The notes: generated by a model not told the origin, from the sequence alone. A stretch of DNA of 8,102 bases from an uncultured Eubacteriales bacterium (GCA_900550855.1 URTQ01000068.1:1-8102), one strand, 5' to 3'. Shown: positions 1-5,420, counted from the first letter of the stretch. Program-made: numbers and translations.

Positions 1-1
1 T

Positions 2-481
2 TCGGGACTTTTCGAGTTTACGCACGCGCCGAAAGTTTTCGTTTATTTAGGCACGGACGGCGAGCCGAACACCGAGGAAATCGTAGGGCTTGCGCTTATG
101 CTCGAAAAGGTGGTTTGCGTGCCGAGAGTTTGCGGCGAGGATATGAAAGCAATCGCAATCTCGCCGTTCACCAACTTCAAAACAAACAAATGGGGCATAC
201 TCGAACCCGTCGGTTTGCACTCGGTTGACGACCCGACAGTCGCAGTCGTGCCTATGGTTGCTTTCGACGGTTTGAAAAGGGCAGGACACGGCAAAGGCTA
301 TTACGACCGCTATCTTGCCTCGCACGATTGTTTCGTCATAGGTCTTGCGTTTGATTGTCAGCAAGTCGACGGTTTAGAAACGGATTCTTTTGACGTTCCG
401 CTCGACGTTCTCGTCACCGAAAAGCGTATTATCGACGCAAGCGGCGAAAGAGCCAACCCATACGGCGCGGATATGCCGTAA
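2..481 (+). CDS. 5-formyltetrahydrofolate cyclo-ligase, C-terminal part (5' end outside window)
   Basis: This enzyme (5,10-methenyltetrahydrofolate synthetase) uses ATP to convert 5-formyl-THF to 5,10-methenyl-THF, returning the storage folate to the cytosolic one-carbon pool. The frame is open from base 2 and gives about 159 residues, so roughly the first 30 of a usual ~185-residue protein are missing. The diagnostic glycine-rich substrate/ATP motif GHGKGYYDRYL begins at base 284. Ahead of it is the family's ...GILEP segment (about 194-208), and after it come an FDVPLD stretch and VTE near the C terminus, as in family members. The ATG at base 98 lies inside the domain and is not the start. 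No convincing terminator follows, only an A-rich gap. Its relation to the next gene is unclear: they are 174 bp apart on the same strand. Family assignment is secure; the partner upstream cannot be seen. Confidence 0.93.
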   Translation, partial: SGLFEFTHAPKVFVYLGTDGEPNTEEIVGLALMLEKVVCVPRVCGEDMKAIAISPFTNFKTNKWGILEPVGLHSVDDPTVAVVPMVAFDGLKRAGHGKGYYDRYLASHDCFVIGLAFDCQQVDGLETDSFDVPLDVLVTEKRIIDASGERANPYGADMP

Positions 482-655
482 AAACGAAAAATCATTGTTG
501 GATTATCGCTTAAAACAATAAAAACGCAATGAAAACGGTAAAACCATAAAACGATAAACAAAACGGATAAAACGATTATTTGCACAACGAAAAAATATGA
601 GTTTTATCTGCTCGAAACGAAAATAATTATATTCTTTGAATATAAACGGTGAAAT
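482..655. other. A-rich intergenic gap without clear signals
   Basis: This gap between the cyclo-ligase and the RsmD-CoaD gene is rich in A, with recurring short AAAACG/ATAAAACG words. A weak 6-bp inverted repeat (ATTGTT at 494-499 with AACAAT at 514-519) has no following T run, so I do not call a terminator. A TTGCAC hexamer at 580-585 could be a -35 element, but no good -10 sits 16-18 bases downstream. The only useful signal is GGTGA at 648-652, a weak ribosome binding site very close to the ATG at 656. I see no gene here. Confidence 0.5.
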
Positions 656-1666
656 ATGAGAGTTGTTGCAGGAAAGTACAGAGGCAAAAATCTCGCCTCG
701 CCAAAAGACGACAGAGTTCGTCCCACAACCACGAGAATAAAAGAAACGCTTTTCAACGTCTTGCAAGGTTACAGTCAGGACGCGGTCGTACTCGATTTGT
801 TTGCAGGAAGCGGCGCACTCGGCATAGAGTGCATTTCCCGCGGCGCAAAAGAGGTCGTGTTCGTTGACAACAGCAAGGACAGCATAGAACTCGTGCGCAA
901 GAATTTACAGGGAATAGACGGCAATTTCAAGGTGGTCAATTCCGACTTTTCGGGCGTGCTTCGCAATGCGTACGTCACGGGCAAAAAGTTTGATATGATA
1001 TTTGTTGATCCGCCGTATGCGAGCGGACTGGGCGAACTTGCGCTCGGCTTGATATTCGACCTCGATTTGCTTGCGGACGGCGGCGTAGTAGTGTTCGAAC
1101 ACGGCGCGGAAAAGACCTACGAGGTGAGCGACAAACGCTACAAACAGCGCACCAAGAAAATGGGAACGGTGGTTGCCGAGTTTATCTCTCGCAAATCCGT
1201 CGCGCTTATGGCGGGCAGTTTCGACCCGTTCACAAAAGGACACGAAGCGGTGCTTGACGAGGCTCTTTGCGAGTTCGACGAAGTGTGGGTTGCCTGCCTT
1301 GTCAATCCCGACAAAAAATACACTTTCAATTCGGCGCAACGACTTGCGCTTTGCGAGTGCGTATGCGCTCAAAAGAAGGGCGCAAAGGCGATATATTCCG
1401 AAAAATACGCCGTCGAAGTCGCCGCCGAAGTGGGCGCAAGCGTGCTGATTAGAGGCATAAGAGGGGACGAAGACAATGCGTACGAGGAAGATATGGCAGA
1501 GTTCAACCGTAAGCACGGCTTCGAAACGCTTTTCATCGAACCGAACGTCTTTTCAAACGTGAGTTCGACAAAGGCAAGAGAGCAAATCGCAAAAGGCGAT
1601 TACTCGTCGATACCGTCGTGTTGCGTTTCGCTTTTGACGTCCAAAGAGTTTGCCGACCTCAAATAA
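656..1666 (+). CDS. Fusion protein: 16S rRNA (guanine-966-N2)-methyltransferase RsmD + phosphopantetheine adenylyltransferase CoaD
   Basis: The protein has 336 residues and two complete enzymes in one frame. Residues 1-178 are RsmD, which methylates G966 of 16S rRNA with S-adenosylmethionine. They show the family start MRVVAGKYRGKNL, RPTTTRIKETLFN (22-34), SAM motif I DLFAGSGALGIE (47-58) and the catalytic DPPY (118-121). Residues from about 180 to 336 are CoaD, which transfers AMP from ATP to 4'-phosphopantetheine, the fourth step of coenzyme A synthesis. They show GSFDPFTKGH (187-196, with the HxGH-type TKGH), PDKK (218-221), RGIRG (266-270), YEEDMAEFNRK (276-286) and SSTKARE (303-309). The CoaD part (~157 residues) is normal length. 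No stop codon separates the halves, and there is no ribosome binding site or suitable start at the junction; M185 would delete the first strand. The two genes are commonly adjacent in Bacillota, so fusion fits operon history. One oddity is that the usual YPGSFDP reads MAGSFDP. Confidence 0.9.
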   Translation: MRVVAGKYRGKNLASPKDDRVRPTTTRIKETLFNVLQGYSQDAVVLDLFAGSGALGIECISRGAKEVVFVDNSKDSIELVRKNLQGIDGNFKVVNSDFSGVLRNAYVTGKKFDMIFVDPPYASGLGELALGLIFDLDLLADGGVVVFEHGAEKTYEVSDKRYKQRTKKMGTVVAEFISRKSVALMAGSFDPFTKGHEAVLDEALCEFDEVWVACLVNPDKKYTFNSAQRLALCECVCAQKKGAKAIYSEKYAVEVAAEVGASVLIRGIRGDEDNAYEEDMAEFNRKHGFETLFIEPNVFSNVSSTKAREQIAKGDYSSIPSCCVSLLTSKEFADLK

Positions 1667-1708
1667 GCAAAACGCAAAAAAAAACAAGGATAAAAACAGA
1701 AAAAACAG

Positions 1709-1734
1709 CGGTAAAAAAGCATAGTTTTTTGCCG
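1709..1734. repeat. 10-bp hairpin between the fusion gene and the coiled-coil gene
   Basis: CGGTAAAAAA (1709-1718) pairs with TTTTTTGCCG (1725-1734) around the loop GCATAG, with one G-T wobble. On the plus strand the hairpin is followed by TAAAAA rather than a T run. On the minus strand it is followed by a T-rich stretch (complement of 1690-1708), but no minus-strand gene reads into it. It may attenuate readthrough or simply stabilise an RNA end. I do not call it a terminator. Confidence 0.4.
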
Positions 1735-1764
1735 TAAAAAATACAAAAAACAAAACGTTATACG

Positions 1765-1773
1765 AAAGGGGTG
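1765..1773 (+). promoter_or_regulatory. Strong ribosome binding site of the coiled-coil gene
   Basis: AAAGGGGTG lies 4 to 6 bases ahead of the ATG at 1778. It is one of the clearest Shine-Dalgarno sequences in the window and fixes the start of the small gene. Confidence 0.75.
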
Positions 1774-1777
1774 CGTT

Positions 1778-2227
1778 ATGGAAACCATCGATATGCTTAT
1801 CAACGAAATCGAAAGCGAAGTGCTCAAAGCCAAAAAAGCGGCGTTCAGCAACAGTGACATCGTCATCAACAAGGCGGTTTTGCTCGACCTTATCTCGCGT
1901 TTCAGAGCGAGTTATCCGCTCGTGTTGAGAGAGGCCACGCAAATCAAAAAAGAGCGTGACGACATCATCGAAAAAGCCGAAAAATACGCAAACGAAACGA
2001 TGGACAAGGCGGAAGAGCAAGCAAAACGTCTTATGACCGAAACCGAAGTGTACACTCGCGCAAAAGCGGAAGCCGAAGCAATGCAACGCGAAGCGGAAGA
2101 AAACTATCACAAGATGGATTACGAAGCACGCTCGCTCGCGTTCAACATTCTCGACAGCGCGGAAAAAGCGATGAAAGACAGCCTCGGCATCATCAACGAC
2201 AGAAAGCGTAAACTCGTTGAAGAATAA
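1778..2227 (+). CDS. Conserved coiled-coil protein downstream of coaD, function unknown
   Basis: This is a 149-residue soluble protein with no signal peptide and no membrane segment. After a short N-terminal region (METIDMLINEIESEVLKAKK) and a segment with DLISRFRASYPLVLREA (about 37-53), residues 55-115 form an Ala/Glu/Lys-rich helix typical of a coiled coil, and a second helical part runs to DRKRKLVEE. The arrangement matches the small 'ATPase-like', F0 subunit b/V-ATPase subunit H-resembling proteins encoded beside coaD in many Clostridia. That resemblance is mainly coiled-coil composition, so no ATP synthase role should be inferred. Its start is set by the strong ribosome binding site just upstream. 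It probably belongs to the rsmD-coaD transcription unit, although 111 bp and a hairpin separate them. It could be a DivIVA-like scaffold; nothing in the sequence decides this. Confidence 0.8.
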   Translation: METIDMLINEIESEVLKAKKAAFSNSDIVINKAVLLDLISRFRASYPLVLREATQIKKERDDIIEKAEKYANETMDKAEEQAKRLMTETEVYTRAKAEAEAMQREAEENYHKMDYEARSLAFNILDSAEKAMKDSLGIINDRKRKLVEE

Positions 2228-2312
2228 TTGCTCAAACGGCGTTGCGGTGGAAGCAATAAACAAAGTTTATTGCAAAGCACCGCACTTGTTCTCGCAATCG
2301 CTAACCGCGCAA
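2226..2312. repeat. Intergenic palindromic repeat, rearranged copy (family A)
   Basis: The 20 bases at 2226-2245 are identical to 5432-5451, ahead of the hairpin after folD. The 23 bases 2234-2256 are also identical to the reverse complement of 5448-5470, the other half of that hairpin. A third shared block, CTAACCGCGCAA, is at 2301-2312 here and at 5421-5432 there, in a different order. TCGCAAT plus a nearby TAAC also recurs (2292-2305 and 5471-5484). The copy begins at the stop codon of the coiled-coil gene and looks like a terminator element with an inverted or expanded centre. Confidence 0.75.
2243..2284. repeat. Strong two-part hairpin, without T tract
   Basis: GCAATAAAC (2253-2261) and GTTTATTGC (2265-2273) pair perfectly around AAA. 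Outside them TGCGGTG (2243-2249) pairs with CACCGCA (2278-2284) across a small internal loop (GAA opposite AAAG). The sequence that follows (CTTGTTCTCGC) is not a T run, so efficient intrinsic termination is doubtful. This is the centre of the family A repeat copy, and readthrough towards 2440 seems possible. Confidence 0.65.
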
Positions 2313-2385
2313 GCCCTCTTTACTCTCAAAATAAGACGGGTAAAAACTCAAACCGCAATTCCGTGCGAGTGCTTGCTTGGTGAAC

Positions 2386-2400
2386 GCGTGCTACGCACGC
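2386..2400. repeat. Short perfect hairpin in the leader of the dehydrogenase gene
   Basis: GCGTGC (2386-2391) and GCACGC (2395-2400) pair around TAC, 40 bases ahead of the start codon at 2440. No function is recognisable. No convincing -35/-10 pair or ribosome binding site was found between here and the ATG. Confidence 0.5.
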
Positions 2401-2439
2401 AAGCGGATAAACAAACACTTATTCATTGTGTAATTAATT

Positions 2440-3375
2440 ATGAAAATTGTCATTCTTGACGGGGCAACCGCAAAAGGAAAGGAACTCGATTTCGATTTCC
2501 TCAATCAGTTCGGCGACGTGACGTATTACGACACGACGAGCAAAGAGGACGTTTTGCCGCGCGCAAAAGACGCCGAAATTTTGGTTATCAACAAAATCGT
2601 GATGGACAAAGATACGCTTGCCGAGTGCAAAAATCTCAAACTTATCACCATTATGGCAACGGGGTATAACATAGTCGACGTAGCGGCGGCAAAGACACTC
2701 GGAATCACCGTGTGCAACGTGCCGTATTACAGCACGAATTCCGTTGCGCAACTCACGTTTGCGTTTATTCTCGAATTTGCGTGCAAACTCTCGTTGCATA
2801 CGCAGTCGGTTGCAAGAGGGGATTGGCAGAATTGCAAGGATTTTGCGTACACGCTCGACACGCTTCACGAACTGTACGGCAAAACGCTCGGCATAATCGG
2901 CTACGGAAGTATAGGCAAAAAGGTCGCGCAAATCGGCAAGGCGTTCGGAATGAACGTGCTTATCAGCACTCGCACGCCCGTTGAGGGTTGCGTATCCAAA
3001 GAGGAAGTGTTCAAAAACGCCGATTTCGTCACTTTGCATTGTCCGCTCAACGAGCAATCCAAACTTATGATAAACGAAAAGAGCCTTGCGCTTTTCAAAC
3101 CAACCGCGTATCTTATCAACACGGCAAGGGGCGGACTTATCGATGAAAGCGCGCTTGCAAACGCACTAAACAGTGGCAAAATCGCGGGTGCGGCACTTGA
3201 CGTTTTGACGAACGAGCCGCCCAAAGCGGACAATCCTTTGATTCACGCCAAAAACTGCATAATAACGCCGCATATGGCGTGGGCGAGCCTCGAAGCGAGA
3301 GTGCGACTTTTGCACGCTACGGAAGAAAACGTGCGCGCATTCTTGCAAAACGCACCCATAAACAAAGTGAATTAA
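2440..3375 (+). CDS. D-2-hydroxyacid dehydrogenase, glycerate dehydrogenase/hydroxypyruvate reductase type
   Basis: This 311-residue cytosolic enzyme most likely interconverts D-glycerate and hydroxypyruvate (or a similar 2-keto acid) with a nicotinamide cofactor. The N terminus MKIVILDG fits glycerate dehydrogenases and supports the 2440 start. The nucleotide-binding motif GYGSIG is at 154-159. The catalytic Arg230 lies in NTARGG, Glu259 in TNEPP and His278 in TPHMAWAS; the PHxAWA form is typical of the hydroxypyruvate reductase branch. The end of the second Rossmann strand reads LISTRTP (174-180) without the Asp/Glu that marks NAD-specific members, which hints at NADPH use (inference). There is no recognisable Shine-Dalgarno sequence or promoter directly ahead, only an AT-rich palindrome at 2431-2440. 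D-lactate or phosphoglycerate dehydrogenase are less likely: length and the PHMAW motif argue against them, and no ACT domain is present. Confidence 0.88.
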   Translation: MKIVILDGATAKGKELDFDFLNQFGDVTYYDTTSKEDVLPRAKDAEILVINKIVMDKDTLAECKNLKLITIMATGYNIVDVAAAKTLGITVCNVPYYSTNSVAQLTFAFILEFACKLSLHTQSVARGDWQNCKDFAYTLDTLHELYGKTLGIIGYGSIGKKVAQIGKAFGMNVLISTRTPVEGCVSKEEVFKNADFVTLHCPLNEQSKLMINEKSLALFKPTAYLINTARGGLIDESALANALNSGKIAGAALDVLTNEPPKADNPLIHAKNCIITPHMAWASLEARVRLLHATEENVRAFLQNAPINKVN

Positions 3376-3395
3376 AAACGCGATTTGCAAGATTT

Positions 3396-3412
3396 GTTTT
3401 CGCACCGAAAAC
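3396..3412. repeat. 7-bp perfect inverted repeat after the dehydrogenase gene
   Basis: GTTTTCG (3396-3402) pairs with CGAAAAC (3406-3412) around CAC. A further small hairpin, CGTTG (3428-3432) with CAACG (3440-3444), follows. Neither has a T tract. They sit in the 3' untranslated stretch ahead of the true terminator at 3517-3546; the rest of 3376-3516 is AT-rich and shows no gene. Confidence 0.45.
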
Positions 3413-3516
3413 GGTATTACGCAGAAACGTTGTTCGAAGCAACGCAACCCAAAAAGCATATATATAGTGTATAAAGCCTATACAAAAACATCAATATAAC
3501 GCATAAAAACGCACGA

Positions 3517-3546
3517 AAAAACGGCAGTTGAAAAACTGCCGTTTTT
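3517..3546. terminator. Bidirectional intrinsic terminator between convergent genes
   Basis: A 13-bp perfect stem, AAAAACGGCAGTT with AACTGCCGTTTTT, closes on the stable tetraloop GAAA. The arms give a T run on both strands, so it can end the dehydrogenase transcript on the plus strand and the mgtC transcript on the minus strand. It is the clearest terminator of the window. Confidence 0.93.
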
Positions 3547-3567
3547 GTATTATTGCGATATTTGCGC

Positions 3568-4272
3568 TTACTCGTCGGCGCGTTCGATTGAAAGAAGGTG
3601 AGTGGGGAACTCTCTTATCAAAGAGTTGAATTTCATCGGGTCGAGTTCGTCCGTGGTTGCCACTTCGACGGTTGCGATGAGGCTTTCGCCGACTTGCTTG
3701 ACTTTGTAGGAATTCACTTTTTTTGTGCCGAGTTTTTCGAGAATCTGATTGAGAACCTCGTCGTGTTCAACCCAAATTTGCATTTTTATGAGCGCGATAT
3801 GTCTTGTCGTAAACGCTTTGATGGGCAAGTGGAAGATGAGTTGCAAAAGAAGGATAATCGCGGTTGCGCTCACGCCCGTGACGATAAAACCGCCACCGAT
3901 TGCCATACCGATTGCCGCGGTTGCCCAAACGCCTGCCGCCGTCGTAAGACCGTGCAAAACGTCTCTGCGGTACATAATGATACCTGCGCCCAAAAATCCG
4001 ATGCCGGTGACGACTTGCGCTGCGATTCTCGTTGCGTCGCCGTCGAAAACGTTGCCTGCTATGTCGCTAAACAAGGGGGCGGTGAGGTATTTTGACAAAA
4101 TCATAAACAAGCAAGACGCCAAGCACACAATCGCGTGCGTGCGAATACCTGCCTCTTTGCTTCGGGATTTGCGTTCGAGACCTATCACGAATCCGCATAC
4201 GATCGAAACGAGCATTCTGACGATAAAATGCCAAACGTCCTTATTCCAATCGACAACTGCCCAACTATCCAT
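3568..4272 (-). CDS. MgtC/SapB family membrane protein
   Basis: This 234-residue inner-membrane protein belongs to the MgtC/SapB family. Some pathogen members help survival at low magnesium and acid stress or modulate ATP synthase; most environmental homologues have no defined job. Visible hallmarks are the first membrane segment with GFVIGLERKSRSKEAGIRTH (27-46), a second hydrophobic stretch (about 47-60), RIAAQVVTGIGFLGAGII (82-99), GLTTAAGVWATAAIGMAIGG (108-127), and a last hydrophobic segment (about 129-150). Residues 155-234 form a soluble, ACT-like C-terminal domain of the kind seen in longer members. The start at 4272 has GGAG (4279-4282, minus strand) at 6 bases spacing and a near-consensus promoter just upstream. 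It is a single-gene unit, divergent from folD and convergent with the dehydrogenase gene. A role in Mg2+ import should not be assumed. Confidence 0.93.
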   Translation of the reverse strand: MDSWAVVDWNKDVWHFIVRMLVSIVCGFVIGLERKSRSKEAGIRTHAIVCLASCLFMILSKYLTAPLFSDIAGNVFDGDATRIAAQVVTGIGFLGAGIIMYRRDVLHGLTTAAGVWATAAIGMAIGGGFIVTGVSATAIILLLQLIFHLPIKAFTTRHIALIKMQIWVEHDEVLNQILEKLGTKKVNSYKVKQVGESLIATVEVATTDELDPMKFNSLIREFPTHLLSIERADE

Positions 4273-4302
4273 AACTTTCTCCGTCGTAAATTTTGTGGAC
4301 TA

Positions 4303-4331
4303 ATTATATTATTTGATACAAACTATGTCAA
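4303..4331 (-). promoter_or_regulatory. Promoter of the mgtC-family gene
   Basis: Read on the minus strand, TTGACA (4331-4326) is followed after 17 bases by TATAAT (4308-4303), a full consensus match. Transcription would start near 4296, leaving a leader of about 24 bases with the GGAG ribosome binding site. The short leader leaves no room for a magnesium-sensing leader RNA of the enterobacterial mgtC type. Confidence 0.88.
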
Positions 4332-4386
4332 TATTCTTTGCAAAATTCCATGTGAAAAACGTGTTTAGAAGCCCGCAAAACGAGGT

Positions 4387-4425
4387 TTATGCGCCGAATA
4401 TGCGGTTTTATACCGCAAATGTGCA
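4387..4425. repeat. Palindromic hairpin, degenerate copy (family B)
   Basis: TGCGGT (4401-4406) pairs with ACCGCA (4412-4417) around TTTAT, and TGCGC (4390-4394) can pair with GTGCA (4421-4425) further out. The sequence is related to the terminator at 7719-7761: TTATGCGC, TATGCGGTT and TACCGCAAA are shared in order. It lies between two divergent promoters, so it cannot terminate either neighbouring gene. Confidence 0.6.
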
Positions 4426-4476
4426 AAAACGCCGCTTTTGTCATTGAATAGGTAAAACGCAAAACGCCGCTTTTGC
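4426..4476. repeat. Direct repeat of a 15-base hairpin unit upstream of folD
   Basis: AAAACGCCGCTTTTG occurs at 4426-4440 and again at 4461-4475, 35 bases apart. Each can fold with CAAAA or GCAAAA pairing to TTTTG or TTTTGC around CGCCGC. The second copy ends 24 bases ahead of the folD -35 box. It could be a pair of regulator sites or small hairpins; no known operator is recognised. Confidence 0.55.
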
Positions 4477-4500
4477 TTATATTCGCTTTCACAAGATGTT

Positions 4501-4530
4501 TTGACAACGAAGCGAGTTGAATGGTATAAT
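4501..4530 (+). promoter_or_regulatory. Promoter of folD
   Basis: TTGACA (4501-4506) and TATAAT (4525-4530) are both perfect consensus boxes, 18 bases apart, and TG at 4522-4523 adds an extended -10. Transcription should begin near 4537, so the leader is only about 13 bases and consists mainly of the ribosome binding site GAGGTG (4540-4545). Confidence 0.9.
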
Positions 4531-4549
4531 AGCGGCATAGAGGTGAACT

Positions 4550-5407
4550 ATGCAAATTATTGACGGCAAACTCGTTGCCAAAGTCACGAGAGAACAAATC
4601 AAAAACGACGTTGAAAATCTCAAAAAACTCGATTGTCCTTGCGGAATCGGGCTTGCGGTTATTCTTGTTGGCGACGACCCCGCGTCGCAAGTGTACGTTC
4701 GCAACAAAATCAAGGCGTGCGACGAAGTGGGCATAAAGTCGTTTCTTTGCAAACTTCCTGCCGAAAGTACTTTCGACGAGGTTGCAGGCACGATAAGTTA
4801 TCTCAACGAAAATCCCGACGTATCGGGTATGATTTTGCAACTTCCGCTTCCAAAGCATCTCGACGAAAATTCACTTCTTGACCTCATCGACCCCGACAAA
4901 GACGTCGACGGTTGCCACTACGTTCAAAAGGGCAGGCTTTGGACGGGGCGCGACAGCCTCGTCGCTTGCACGCCGTACGGGGTTATGAAACTTCTCGATT
5001 ATTACGACGTTCAACTCGAAGGCAAAAACGCGGTCGTTATCGGGCGTTCGAACCTTGTCGGAAAGCCGCTTGCGCAACTGTTGCTTGACAGAAACTGTAC
5101 GGTGACGATATGCCATTCGCGCACGCAGAACCTCAAAAATATCACGTCGCAAGCAGATATAGTGTGCGTTGCGATAGGCAAAGCGAAATTCCTCAAAGGC
5201 GATATGGTCAAGGAAGGCGCGGTTGTGATTGACATCGGTATGGACAGAGATGAAAACGGCAAACTTTGCGGCGACGTCGATTTCGACGAAGTTGCGCCTA
5301 AATGCTCGTATATAACGCCCGTCCCGGGCGGCGTCGGACCTATGACGGTTACGATGCTTTTGGCAAACACGGTGAAGGCATACAAATCTCAAATGAATAT
5401 CGATTGA
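4550..5407 (+). CDS. folD: Bifunctional methylenetetrahydrofolate dehydrogenase / methenyltetrahydrofolate cyclohydrolase
   Basis: FolD interconverts 5,10-methylene-THF, 5,10-methenyl-THF and 10-formyl-THF in the cytosol, supplying one-carbon units for purines and formyl-Met. At 285 residues it is of normal length. Seen in order: VGDDPASQVYVRNKIKAC (40-57) with the active-site Tyr49 and Lys53; ILQLPLPKHL (95-104); DKDVDGCHYVQKGRL (116-130); ACTPYGVMKLL (139-149); the Rossmann motif VVIGRSNLVGKPLAQLLL (162-179); and the signature PVPGGVGPMTVTML (257-270). All catalytic and folate-binding motifs are intact. The start has a good ribosome binding site and lies directly behind a consensus promoter, so expression is probably constitutive and strong. 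It is a monocistronic unit with its own terminator. Its product is also the substrate pool of the cyclo-ligase encoded at the left edge. Confidence 0.97.
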   Translation: MQIIDGKLVAKVTREQIKNDVENLKKLDCPCGIGLAVILVGDDPASQVYVRNKIKACDEVGIKSFLCKLPAESTFDEVAGTISYLNENPDVSGMILQLPLPKHLDENSLLDLIDPDKDVDGCHYVQKGRLWTGRDSLVACTPYGVMKLLDYYDVQLEGKNAVVIGRSNLVGKPLAQLLLDRNCTVTICHSRTQNLKNITSQADIVCVAIGKAKFLKGDMVKEGAVVIDIGMDRDENGKLCGDVDFDEVAPKCSYITPVPGGVGPMTVTMLLANTVKAYKSQMNID

Positions 5408-5420
5408 GATTTCTGCGCTA

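Noticed and set aside
905..1516. 203-codon minus-strand frame opposite the RsmD-CoaD gene
   Set aside because: No recognisable domain, no ribosome binding site, and full overlap with a well-supported gene.
1709..1734. Hairpin considered as a terminator after the RsmD-CoaD gene
   Set aside because: On the plus strand it is followed by A residues, not a T run; kept only as a hairpin feature.
1553..2263. 236-codon minus-strand frame rich in Phe
   Set aside because: Antisense to the Lys/Glu-rich coiled-coil gene; the Phe-rich product is the mirror of its A-rich codons. The apparent hydrophobicity is not evidence of a membrane protein.
2217..2459. 80-codon plus-strand frame spanning the gap after the coiled-coil gene
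   Set aside because: It overlaps the repeat and hairpins and the start of the next gene, and its composition follows the repeats. No start signal supports it.
2434..3057. 207-codon minus-strand frame opposite the dehydrogenase gene
   Set aside because: No family features and completely overlaps a gene with an intact catalytic Arg/Glu/His set.
4273..4296. Magnesium-sensing leader RNA ahead of the mgtC-family gene
   Set aside because: The predicted leader is about 24 bases, too short for the leader RNA known from enterobacterial mgtC or for an M-box riboswitch.
3749..4303. 184-codon plus-strand frame opposite the mgtC-family gene
   Set aside because: The minus-strand frame has the MgtC signature, a consensus promoter and a ribosome binding site; the plus-strand frame has none of these.
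4426..4476. Two spaced identical palindromic units considered as a minimal CRISPR array
   Set aside because: Only two 15-base units, too short for CRISPR repeats, a 20-base gap, and no cas genes nearby.
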